Shown here: positions 16,229 to 22,742 of the stretch, in pieces
Layout: every line of letters starts with the position of its first letter
How positions within the stretch are numbered: position 1 is the stretch's first letter
NCBI RefSeq assembly: GCF_003666015.1
Contig: NZ_QPLT01000002.1
Location: 62,001-126,000, forward strand
Source: Halorubrum sp. Atlit-26R
Lineage (GTDB): Archaea; Halobacteriota; Halobacteria; Halobacteriales; Haloferacaceae
DNA length: 64,000 bases
Reading direction: 5' to 3'
The notes under the pieces: generated by a model
Database searches by the model: none
What the model was told of the DNA's origin: nothing
What the model saw: only the letters and a program-made list of their open reading frames with translations
Made by a program: the position numbers and the translations under genes

Positions 16229-16717
16229 ATGGACGCCGAGCGCGAGGTACTCGACGTGTTGGCGCGGAACGCCCGCGAGGACATCGACGACATCGCGGCC
16301 CAGACGGGCCTCGACGCGGCGGCGGTAGCGGACGCGATCGACGCGCTGGAGGCGAAAAGCGTGGTTCACGGCTACCAGGCCGTCGTCGACTGGGACCGCG
16401 TCGACGAGGGGAAGATCCGCGCGGTCGTTGAGATCAACGTCGAGCTCGACCGCGAGACGGGGTACGAGCAGGTCGCGGACCGGATCGCCAAGTTCCCCGC
16501 GGTCGACGCCTTGCACCTCGTCTCCGGCGACTACGACTTCGCCGTCGAGGTGCTCGGCGAGAACATGCAGGACGTCTCCGAGTTCATCTCCGAGCAGGTC
16601 GCGCCGATGCCCGAGGTCACCCAGACGGTGACCCACTACATCATGGAGACGTACAAGGACGGCGGGATCCGGTTCGAGGACGGCGACGACGACGACCGCC
16701 TCTCCGTGTCGCCATGA
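16229..16717 (+). CDS. Lrp/AsnC family transcriptional regulator
   Basis: A 162-residue protein. Residues ~1-55 form a winged helix (VLDVLARNAREDIDDIAAQTGLDAAAVADAIDALEAKSVV). After the linker strand VHGYQAVVDW comes the RAM/ACT-like ligand domain (residues ~70-145), including the GDYDFAVEVLGENM turn that forms the amino-acid effector site in this family. It is coupled to the aminotransferase gene by an ATGA overlap, so the effector is likely an amino acid or the aminotransferase's substrate. The C-terminal Asp run is a haloarchaeal addition. Confidence 0.92.
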   Translation: MDAEREVLDVLARNAREDIDDIAAQTGLDAAAVADAIDALEAKSVVHGYQAVVDWDRVDEGKIRAVVEINVELDRETGYEQVADRIAKFPAVDALHLVSGDYDFAVEVLGENMQDVSEFISEQVAPMPEVTQTVTHYIMETYKDGGIRFEDGDDDDRLSVSP

Positions 16718-17853
16718 GACTCTCGGACCGCGCGCGCACCCTCCCCGAGTCGGGGATCCGGAAGTTCTTCGAGCTCGCGGAGGCGCGCGACGACGTCATC
16801 TCGCTCGGGGTCGGCGAACCGGACTTCTCGGCGCCGTGGGCCGCGCGGACCGCCGCGATCGACTCGCTCGAACGCGGGAAGACCTCCTACACGTCGAACC
16901 GCGGGATGGCCGCGCTCCGCGAACGGATCGCCGACCACCACGAGCGCTACGACCAGTCGTACGAGCCGGAGTCTGAGGTGCTCGTCACCACCGGCGCGAG
17001 CGAGGCGGTCGACCTCGCCTTCCGCGCCTTGGTCGACCCCGGCGACACCGTCGCGGTCCACGAGCCGACCTACATCTCCTACGGGCCGGGGATCGAGCTG
17101 GCGGGCGGCGAGCAGCTGACGGTCCCCACGCGCGCCGAGGACGACTTCGCGCTCACCCGAGAGTCGCTGGAGGCCGCCGGCGCCGCCGAGGCCGACCTGC
17201 TCGTGCTCTGTTACCCGAACAACCCGACGGGCGCGACGATGACCGACGAGGAGTTGGCCGAGGTCGCCGCGTTCTGCCGCGACGAGGACCTCCGCGTCGT
17301 CGCCGACGAGATCTACGCGGCGCTCACCTACGGCGCCGACCACAACTCGATCGCGACGCAGCCGGGGATGCGCGAGCGCACGGTCGTCGTCAACGGCTTC
17401 TCGAAGGCGTACGCGATGACCGGGCTCCGCTTAGGGTACGCGCTGGGGCCCGCGGAGGCGATCGACGGGATGAACCGGATCCACCAGTACACGATGCTGT
17501 CGGCGCCGACGACGCCGCAGTACGCCGCCATCGAGGCCTTAGACCGCTGCGACGACGAGGTGACGGAGATGGTCGACGAGTACAACCGCCGGCGGCGGCT
17601 CGTCGTCTCCCGGTTCAACGAGATGGGCCTCGACACGTTCGAACCGGGCGGCGCGTTCTACGCGTTCCCGGACTGCGGCGGCGACGACGAGGCCTTCGCC
17701 GAGGCGCTGCTGGAGGCGGAGGGCGTCGCGGTCGTCCCCGGCTCCGTCTTCGGCGAGGGCGGCGAGGGTCACCTCCGCGTCTCGTACGCGACCTCGATGC
17801 GCGAGCTGAAGGAGGCGACCGACCGGATCGCGTCGTTCGTCGAGGGCCGATGA
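16714..17853 (+). CDS. Class I/II PLP-dependent aminotransferase
   Basis: A 379-residue fold-type I aminotransferase. It has the N-terminal substrate strand VISLGVGEPDF, YPNNPTGA for the PLP Asn, ADEIYAALTYG with the ring-binding Asp, and GFSKAYAMTGLRLGY with the Schiff-base Lys at K231. LRVSYATS carries the carboxylate-binding Arg. It resembles aspartate/aromatic/alanine aminotransferases of archaea; the exact amino donor is uncertain. Its ATG overlaps the stop of the Lrp regulator, and the small ABM-like protein follows after 19 bp. The three probably share a transcript, with local control by the regulator. Confidence 0.92.
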   Translation: MRLSDRARTLPESGIRKFFELAEARDDVISLGVGEPDFSAPWAARTAAIDSLERGKTSYTSNRGMAALRERIADHHERYDQSYEPESEVLVTTGASEAVDLAFRALVDPGDTVAVHEPTYISYGPGIELAGGEQLTVPTRAEDDFALTRESLEAAGAAEADLLVLCYPNNPTGATMTDEELAEVAAFCRDEDLRVVADEIYAALTYGADHNSIATQPGMRERTVVVNGFSKAYAMTGLRLGYALGPAEAIDGMNRIHQYTMLSAPTTPQYAAIEALDRCDDEVTEMVDEYNRRRRLVVSRFNEMGLDTFEPGGAFYAFPDCGGDDEAFAEALLEAEGVAVVPGSVFGEGGEGHLRVSYATSMRELKEATDRIASFVEGR

Positions 17854-17872
17854 CCGAGTCCGTCGAGGACCG

Positions 17873-18214
17873 ATGATCGACAGGATCTGGCACGGGTGGA
17901 CGACGCGGGCGGACGCCGACGAGTACGAGCGACTCCTCCGCGAGGAGATCCTGCCCTCCTTCGCCGAGGCCGAGAACGACGGCTATCGCGGCGCCCGACT
18001 GCTCCGCCGAGGGGCCGACGGCGACGACGAGGAGGTCGAGTTCGTCACGATCCTGCGGTTCGACTCGATCGAGTCGGTGAAGGCGTTCGCGGGCGAGGCG
18101 TACCGAGAGGCGCACGTCCCGGACGCCGCCCGCGAGGTGCTGAAGCGACGCGACGACCGCGCGCGCCACTACGAGGTGCGCGAGGAACGGGAGTACCCGG
18201 CGGACGGCTCGTAA
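17873..18214 (+). CDS. Antibiotic-biosynthesis-monooxygenase-like (ABM) dimeric alpha/beta barrel protein
   Basis: A 113-residue protein with the plan of an ABM/dimeric ferredoxin-like barrel: a first strand IDRIWHGWTT, a long helix ADEYERLLREEILPSFAE, strands YRGARLLRR and EFVTILRFDS, a helix ESVKAFAGEAYREAHVP and a terminal HYEVREE strand. Such proteins bind or oxidise small hydrophobic or quinone-like molecules, or act as stress proteins. I see no diagnostic catalytic residue. It follows the aminotransferase closely and is probably translated from the same mRNA. Confidence 0.7.
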   Translation: MIDRIWHGWTTRADADEYERLLREEILPSFAEAENDGYRGARLLRRGADGDDEEVEFVTILRFDSIESVKAFAGEAYREAHVPDAAREVLKRRDDRARHYEVREEREYPADGS

Positions 18215-18215
18215 A

Positions 18216-18240
18216 CGAACAACTCCTCTCGAATTGTTCG
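18216..18240. promoter_or_regulatory. Inverted repeat CGAACAA-N11-TTGTTCG before the acyl-CoA dehydrogenase
   Basis: A perfect 7+7-bp dyad lies between the ABM-like gene and the dehydrogenase, ~12 bp before the likely TATA box (GATTATCACG, ~18252-18261). It could be an upstream operator of the dehydrogenase or a weak terminator hairpin of the preceding operon. It lacks the T-run expected of the latter. Confidence 0.4.
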
Positions 18241-18283
18241 ACGTTCGCCAACGATTATCACGTTCGATCCGGATCGACGAGGT

Positions 18284-19438
18284 ATGGAGTTCCAGCTCAC
18301 GGACGAACAGAAGCAGCTGCGCGAGGAGGTCCGGAAGTTCGCCGACGAGGAGATCCGGCCCGTTGCGACGGAGTACGACGTCGAGGAGTCGTACCCGCAC
18401 GAGATCATGGACAAGGCGGCCGACATGGGGCTGCTCGCGCCGCACGTCCCGGTCGAGTACGGGGGGATCGGCTACTCCTCGCTGGAGAACGCCATCCTCA
18501 CCGAGGAGCTGTTCGCGGCCGACCCCGGGATCGGGCTCTGTATCTCCAGCGCCGGCTTCGGGGCGGAGGCGCTCATGGAGTTCGGGACGGAGGAACAGAA
18601 GGAGCGCGTGCTCCCCGAGGTGACCGCGGGCGACGCGGTGATGGGCTCGGCCATCTCGGAGCCGCAGGCGGGGTCGGACGTGACCTCGGTCGCGACGCGC
18701 GCCGAGAAGGACGGCGACGAGTGGGTGATCAACGGCTCGAAGATGTGGATCACGAACGGCACCGTCGCCGACTACTTCGTCGTCGTCTGCGAGACGGACC
18801 CCGAGATCGACGACCGCTACTCCGGCTACTCGCAGATCCTCGTTGAGGGCGACCGCGACGGGCTCACCCGCGACAAGATCACCGGGAAACTCGGGATCCG
18901 CGCGAGCGACACCGCGGAGCTGCGCTTCGACGACGTGCGGGTGCCCGAGGAGAACCTCATCGGTCAGCGCGGGATGGGGTTCCTCCAGCTCATGCAGTTC
19001 TTCGACGAGACCCGGACCGCGGTCGCGGCGCAGGGGGTCGGCATCGCCCGCGGCGCCGCCGAGCGCGCCTTGGAGTACGCCGAGGAGCGCGAGCAGTTCG
19101 ACCGCCCGATCAGCGACTTCCAGGCGATCAAACACAAGCTCGCGGAGATGCACACGAACACGGAGGCCGCCCGCTGGCTCACTTACCGCTCGGCGTGGGC
19201 GGTCGACAACGAGGCCGGGGACCTGACCGCGCTGGCGTCGATGGCCAAGGAGTTCGCCTCGCGGACCGCGGTCGAAGTCGCCGACGAGGCGGTCCAGGTC
19301 CACGGCGGCGCCGGCTTCGTCAACGACCACGACGTCGAGCGGCTCTACCGCGACGCGAAGATCACCCAGATCTACGAGGGGACCACGGAGATCCAGAAGA
19401 ACATCGTGGCCCGCGAGCTGCTCGACGAGGGCATGTGA
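18284..19438 (+). CDS. Acyl-CoA dehydrogenase
   Basis: A 384-residue FAD enzyme. It has the N-terminal helical domain (MEFQLTDEQKQLREEVRKFADEEI), then the middle beta domain with the FAD/substrate motif ITGKLGIRASDTAELRFDDVRVP. The C-terminal helical domain ends in YRDAKITQIYEGTTEIQKNIVAREL, which has the IYEGTTEI hallmark, and its Glu is the catalytic base position in short/medium-chain enzymes. It introduces the 2,3-double bond into acyl-CoA and passes electrons to ETF. Length is standard. It has its own promoter. Confidence 0.94.
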   Translation: MEFQLTDEQKQLREEVRKFADEEIRPVATEYDVEESYPHEIMDKAADMGLLAPHVPVEYGGIGYSSLENAILTEELFAADPGIGLCISSAGFGAEALMEFGTEEQKERVLPEVTAGDAVMGSAISEPQAGSDVTSVATRAEKDGDEWVINGSKMWITNGTVADYFVVVCETDPEIDDRYSGYSQILVEGDRDGLTRDKITGKLGIRASDTAELRFDDVRVPEENLIGQRGMGFLQLMQFFDETRTAVAAQGVGIARGAAERALEYAEEREQFDRPISDFQAIKHKLAEMHTNTEAARWLTYRSAWAVDNEAGDLTALASMAKEFASRTAVEVADEAVQVHGGAGFVNDHDVERLYRDAKITQIYEGTTEIQKNIVARELLDEGM

Positions 19439-19508
19439 GACGCGGGAGCCGGTCCTCAGCCGTCCGCAACCGGTACGTAGAAATCACCAGAGAGCGTAGA
19501 TTTCCGGC

Positions 19509-20309
19509 ATGAGCGACTACGCGGACGCCGAGCCGGGCGACGGGGCGGACGCCGAGCCGGGCGACGGGGCGAACGCCGACACGACCGACGGCCCCATCTT
19601 CGACGCGGACGATGAGGTGGACCCAGAGGAGCGGCTCAAGCGGCAGCGCGACGACCTACAGCTGTTGAACCAGGTGATGCGCCACGACATCCGCAACGAC
19701 CTCCAGCTCGTCGGCGCGTACGCCGAGCTGCTCGACGACCACGTCGACGAGGAGGGGAAGGAGTACTTAGACGTGATCAAGCGCAACACCCAGAGCGCCG
19801 TCTCGCTCACCACGACGGTCCGCGACCTCGCCGAAGTGATGCTCCGGGAGGACGCCGAGCCGAGCCGCGTCGCGCTCGATCGGGTCCTCTCCCAGCAGGT
19901 CGAAGAGATCCGGTCGGGGTACTCGGAGGCCGTCTTCACGGTGGAGGGCTCGTTCCCCGAGGCCGAGGTCGTCGGCGACGAGATGCTGAGCTCGGTGTTC
20001 CGGAACCTTCTCCGGAACGCGGTCCAGCACAACGACGAGACCCCGCCGAAGGTGGCCGTATCCGCGACCGTCAAGGAGGCCGAGGGCGTCGCCGAGGTGC
20101 GGATCGCTGACAACGGTCCGGGAATCCCCGCGGACCAGCGCGACGAGATATTCGGCAAGGGCGAGAAGGGGCTCGACAGCCCGGGCGCGGGGATCGGGCT
20201 CTACCTCGTCCGGTCGCTCGTCGAGATCTACGGCGGCGACGTGTGGGTCGAGGACAACGAGCCGAAAGGCGCCGTGTTCGTCGTCAGGCTCCCGCTCTGT
20301 GAGGGGTGA
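19509..20309 (+). CDS. Sensor histidine kinase without a recognisable sensory domain
   Basis: A 266-residue HATPase protein. Residues 1-45 are acidic and start with two copies of an ADAEPGDG unit, encoded by a perfect 24-bp direct repeat at 19521-19568. The H-box is VMRHDIRNDLQLVGAYAELL (His at 59). The ATP-binding half has the N-box FRNLLRNAVQHNDE, the G1 box ADNGPGIP and the G2 box GAGIGLYLVRSLVEIYGG. No PAS, GAF or membrane segment is present, so it is a short cytoplasmic kinase that needs an input partner. No response regulator lies nearby, which is common in haloarchaea. The gene ends just before the structured repeat. Confidence 0.88.
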   Translation: MSDYADAEPGDGADAEPGDGANADTTDGPIFDADDEVDPEERLKRQRDDLQLLNQVMRHDIRNDLQLVGAYAELLDDHVDEEGKEYLDVIKRNTQSAVSLTTTVRDLAEVMLREDAEPSRVALDRVLSQQVEEIRSGYSEAVFTVEGSFPEAEVVGDEMLSSVFRNLLRNAVQHNDETPPKVAVSATVKEAEGVAEVRIADNGPGIPADQRDEIFGKGEKGLDSPGAGIGLYLVRSLVEIYGGDVWVEDNEPKGAVFVVRLPLCEG

Positions 20310-20332
20310 CACTCGGCAGCCGTGACGGGGGT

Positions 20333-20613
20333 TCTTATAAAGAACTACGCGGTGGCGCGTGCCTGCGAGCGGCCGGCAGGCCGCGAGCAGCACGCGCGAG
20401 GGAGTCGGTCGCCCGGAGCGAAGCGACGGGCGACTGACGAGGCTGGGGAGGTGTGAGGTGCGGTTGCGGTGCGGGGCGGGACTCAAAGGGGCGGCTGCGA
20501 GGCGGGCGCACGCTCGCTGCGGTCCTCACTCGGTCGCTCACTTCGTTCGCTCCCTCGTTGTGGTCCTTACTTCGCCTGCGCCCGCCTCGCAGCTGGGGCT
20601 TTGGGAGTGGTCC
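20333..20613 (+). ncRNA. Structured repeat element, copy 1 (candidate non-coding RNA)
   Basis: The element starts with a TATA-like CTTATAAAG (20334-20342). Then come three foldable parts. The first is GCGGCC-GGCA-GGCCGC (20370-20385), inside flanks that also pair (CGCGTGC/GCACGCG). The second is GTCGCCCG-N11-CGGGCGAC (20407-20433). The third is a long stem formed by arms 20484-20510 and 20577-20603, paired over CTGCGAGGCGGGCGCA and again over CAAAG/CTTTG with a symmetric GGG/GGG internal loop. A homologous element lies at 49816-50130 with compensating base changes. Open frames across it are not protein-like. RNA is my inference; a mobile or DNA-level element is the alternative. Confidence 0.55.
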
Positions 20614-20657
20614 AAGCGTAAGCATTGACGTATGGCCGATCGATTGGGCTTTGGAGG

Positions 20658-20771
20658 TGTTCGCTGCCGATCCGCTGTCAGCTATTTATTAGCGAGCGAC
20701 TGGGGTTTTGACGCCGTTCACCGTCGATCGACTGACGGCTATTTATAAGCGAGCGGCTGGGTTCATAGAAA
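20658..20771. repeat. Two imperfect tandem copies (~57 bp) with a CTGTCRGCTATTTATWAG core
   Basis: The stretches starting at 20658 and 20715 align over their length. The best part is 30 nt (20675-20704 against 20732-20761) with about five differences, both containing GCTATTTAT(T/A)AGCGAGCG. The core returns inverted at 20795-20813 (AATAAATAGCCGACAGCGG). A TATAAATAGCCGACAGC copy follows repeat element 2 at ~50157-50172, so the motif travels with the structured element. Confidence 0.6.
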
Positions 20772-20813
20772 GGTTCTCCGCGTCATCGTTCGATAATAAA
20801 TAGCCGACAGCGG

Positions 20814-20916
20814 TGGCCGATTTTACTTATAAATGGCCGTCCGTGGATCTACGCCAATGTACTGTTTCAGGCCGTCGGACTATATAAACGGATTTCCAAC
20901 GGAACCTCGAACTCCC
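20814..20916. other. AT-rich end of the histidine kinase-msrB gap
   Basis: It contains TTATAAATGG (~20827-20836) and TATATAAACG (~20881-20890), both TATA-like. No gene on either strand begins at a matching distance. msrB ends at 20917 on the minus strand, so these may be leftovers of the repeat region or part of an msrB terminator. Confidence 0.4.
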
Positions 20917-21324
20917 TTATTCGTCGTACTCCATCGCGACGGAGTTGATACAGAAGCGCTTCCCGGTCGGCTCGGGACCGTCGTCGAACACGTGGCCGAG
21001 GTGCGAGTCGCAGTTCGCGCAGCGGACCTCGGTGCGGCGCATCCCGTGGCTGGTGTCGACCTGCGTCGTCACGGACTCCTCCTCGGCGGCGTAGAAGGCG
21101 GGCCAGCCGCAGCCGGACTCGTACTTCGTCTCCGCCTCGAAGAGGACGGTGCCGCAGGCCCGACAGCGGTACTCGCCGTCGTCGGGGTGGTGGTCGACGT
21201 ACTCGCCGGAGAACTTCGCCTCCGTGCCGCTCTCGCGGAGCACGCGGTACTCCTCGTCGGAGAGGCGCTCGCGCCACTCCTCGTCGGTCAGCTCGCTCGG
21301 GTCGCGCTCGTCGGTCTCGCTCAT
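20917..21324 (-). CDS. msrB: Peptide-methionine (R)-S-oxide reductase
   Basis: A 135-residue MsrB that repairs methionine-R-sulfoxide in oxidised proteins. The structural zinc is held by C54/C57 (CRAC) and C102/C105 (CANC). The catalytic cysteine is C125 in RFCINS, with C72 (GCGWPAF) as a likely resolving residue. The start MSETDERD (ATG at 21324) matches family length; the upstream extension is unrelated. It is divergent from the CDGSH protein gene 77 bp away, so two genes connected with redox stress share a promoter region. Confidence 0.95.
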   Translation of the reverse strand: MSETDERDPSELTDEEWRERLSDEEYRVLRESGTEAKFSGEYVDHHPDDGEYRCRACGTVLFEAETKYESGCGWPAFYAAEEESVTTQVDTSHGMRRTEVRCANCDSHLGHVFDDGPEPTGKRFCINSVAMEYDE

Positions 21325-21401
21325 ACCACCGATACGTCCCCCACGGGCAAGGGGGTTGCGGCGGTCACAAGCCGTATTCGGGTGGGAGCCGAACCGCGCC
21401 C

Positions 21402-21638
21402 ATGGCACGCGAAGTCACGCACGAGGAGCGGGGGCCGGCGGTGCTCGACGACGACGACAAGGGCGACGACGGGCTGATCTACGTCTGTCAGTGCGGCCTC
21501 TCGGACTCGAAGCCGTTCTGTGACGGCTCGCACAACGCGACGGCCGACGAAGAAGACGGGGTCGTTTATAAATACCCGAACGAAGACGCCGACGGCGAGC
21601 GCCGCGAGATCGACGAGATCGTCTACGAAGACGAGTAG
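21402..21638 (+). CDS. CDGSH iron-sulfur domain protein
   Basis: A 78-residue protein with the CDGSH [2Fe-2S] signature: C29, C31, C40 and H44 in CQCGLSDSKPFCDGSH, the 3Cys-1His ligand set. The N-terminus is short and hydrophilic, so unlike eukaryotic mitoNEET it has no membrane anchor. CDGSH proteins hold redox-active, pH-labile clusters; the partner is unknown. It lies divergent to msrB and convergent with top6A. Confidence 0.93.
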   Translation: MAREVTHEERGPAVLDDDDKGDDGLIYVCQCGLSDSKPFCDGSHNATADEEDGVVYKYPNEDADGERREIDEIVYEDE

Positions 21639-21656
21639 CCGCGTCTCGCCCGCCCC

Positions 21657-22742
21657 TTAGAGGACGCCCATCTCGTTCAGCCGCTCGGGGAGGTAGGTGT
21701 CGGTGACGAAGTCGAGCCCGCGGCTCGCGAGCGACTGCTGTTCGGACTTCTTCCCGATGTCGAGCTGGAGCTCGATCTGCTCCTCCCAGTAGTCGGTCTG
21801 GAAGCGCGGGTCCTCCAGCTCGGACTCCAAGGCGTTGATGTCCGAGTCCGAGAGCGGATCCGAGGGGAGGTCGTACTCGACGATGTCCTCCGGCTGGATC
21901 CCGATGAACCGCGCCTCGGGCGTCGCGAGGTACTTCGAGAGGTGCGCGGACTTGATCGAGCCGTACGCCACGGAGCCGTAGATCCGGTAGGACCACGGGT
22001 CGCCGTCCGTGAACACCACGACGGGGAGGTCCAGCTCGTCGCGGAACCGCTTCGTCAGCCGGCGCGTCGCGCGCGCCGGCTGCCCGCCCAGGTGGACGAC
22101 GAGGGCGTCGTGGGCCTCGTCGAACCCGTTCTCGACGAGCCGGTCGCGCATCCCGCCGGTCTCCACGCAGAGGACGAACTCGGCGTCGTTGTCGAGGAAC
22201 TCGATCGTGTCGGGGTTGTTGGGGATCTGGTAGCCGCCCTGCCCGACGTCGAGCTGACAGTGGATCTCGCGGTCGCCGCGGTTGGTCTGCTCGCGGATCT
22301 CCAGCGGCCCCATCACCTTCGCGCCCGACTCCTCCGGGCGCATGTGGAAGTCCTCGCGGGTGACGCCGGTAACGATTTCCAAGTCCTCCACGAGGTCGTT
22401 CGACTCGTCTTGGCTCTTGAACTGCGCCTCGTCGTTGTCCCACGACTCGGAGAGGTAGTACAGCTCACGCAGGGTCGACGAGCGGTCGTCGTCGAGCTGG
22501 TCCGCGAGGAACTCGATCGTGTAGGCGGCCTTCAACAGCTTGCGCGCGCCCCGGACCGAGTTGGCGCTGCGCGTCGAGGTGCGGTCGCCGTAGGTCCACA
22601 CCCCGCTCTCCTCGTCGTACTCGATGTTGCTCTTCGTCCGCGTCGGCAGCGTCATCTCCGGGATCTTCCCGGCCGCGAACTGGTCGTAGAAGTCCGCCGC
22701 TAAGTCTATCAGCTCGTCTCGTGCGTCGCTTTCGGTCGTCAT
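21657..22742 (-). CDS. top6A: DNA topoisomerase VI subunit A (Spo11-like)
   Basis: A 361-residue catalytic subunit. The 5Y-CAP (winged-helix) domain holds the Tyr pair Y95-Y96 in [11 protein letters not shown], which forms the covalent 5'-phosphotyrosyl link. The Toprim domain shows the [15 protein letters not shown] metal-binding block. With Top6B it makes an A2B2 type IIB topoisomerase that relaxes and decatenates DNA with ATP. Length and motifs are normal. Its ATG directly abuts the top6B stop, so the two are translated from one message. Confidence 0.96.
   Translation of the reverse strand: MTTESDARDELIDLAADFYDQFAAGKIPEMTLPTRTKSNIEYDEESGVWTYGDRTSTRSANSVRGARKLLKAAYTIEFLADQLDDDRSSTLRELYYLSESWDNDEAQFKSQDESNDLVEDLEIVTGVTREDFHMRPEESGAKVMGPLEIREQTNRGDREIHCQLDVGQGGYQIPNNPDTIEFLDNDAEFVLCVETGGMRDRLVENGFDEAHDALVVHLGGQPARATRRLTKRFRDELDLPVVVFTDGDPWSYRIYGSVAYGSIKSAHLSKYLATPEARFIGIQPEDIVEYDLPSDPLSDSDINALESELEDPRFQTDYWEEQIELQLDIGKKSEQQSLASRGLDFVTDTYLPERLNEMGVL

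Noticed and set aside
17615-19330. 571-residue minus-strand open frame opposite the aminotransferase and acyl-CoA dehydrogenase
   Set aside because: Long antisense frames are common at this GC content; the sense genes have full motifs and this frame reads as mirrored Leu/Arg/Val/Asp runs.
19521-19568. Perfect 24-bp direct repeat at the start of the histidine kinase gene
   Set aside because: It only adds one acidic ADAEPGDG unit to a disordered N-terminus; replication slippage in GC-rich DNA explains it.
20359-20692. Open frames across structured element 1 (products with GAGLKGAAARRA)
   Set aside because: The protein is Arg/Gly/Ala-rich, unlike acidic haloarchaeal proteins. The similar peptide in copy 2 comes from conserved hairpin DNA, and the frames break at different places in the two copies.
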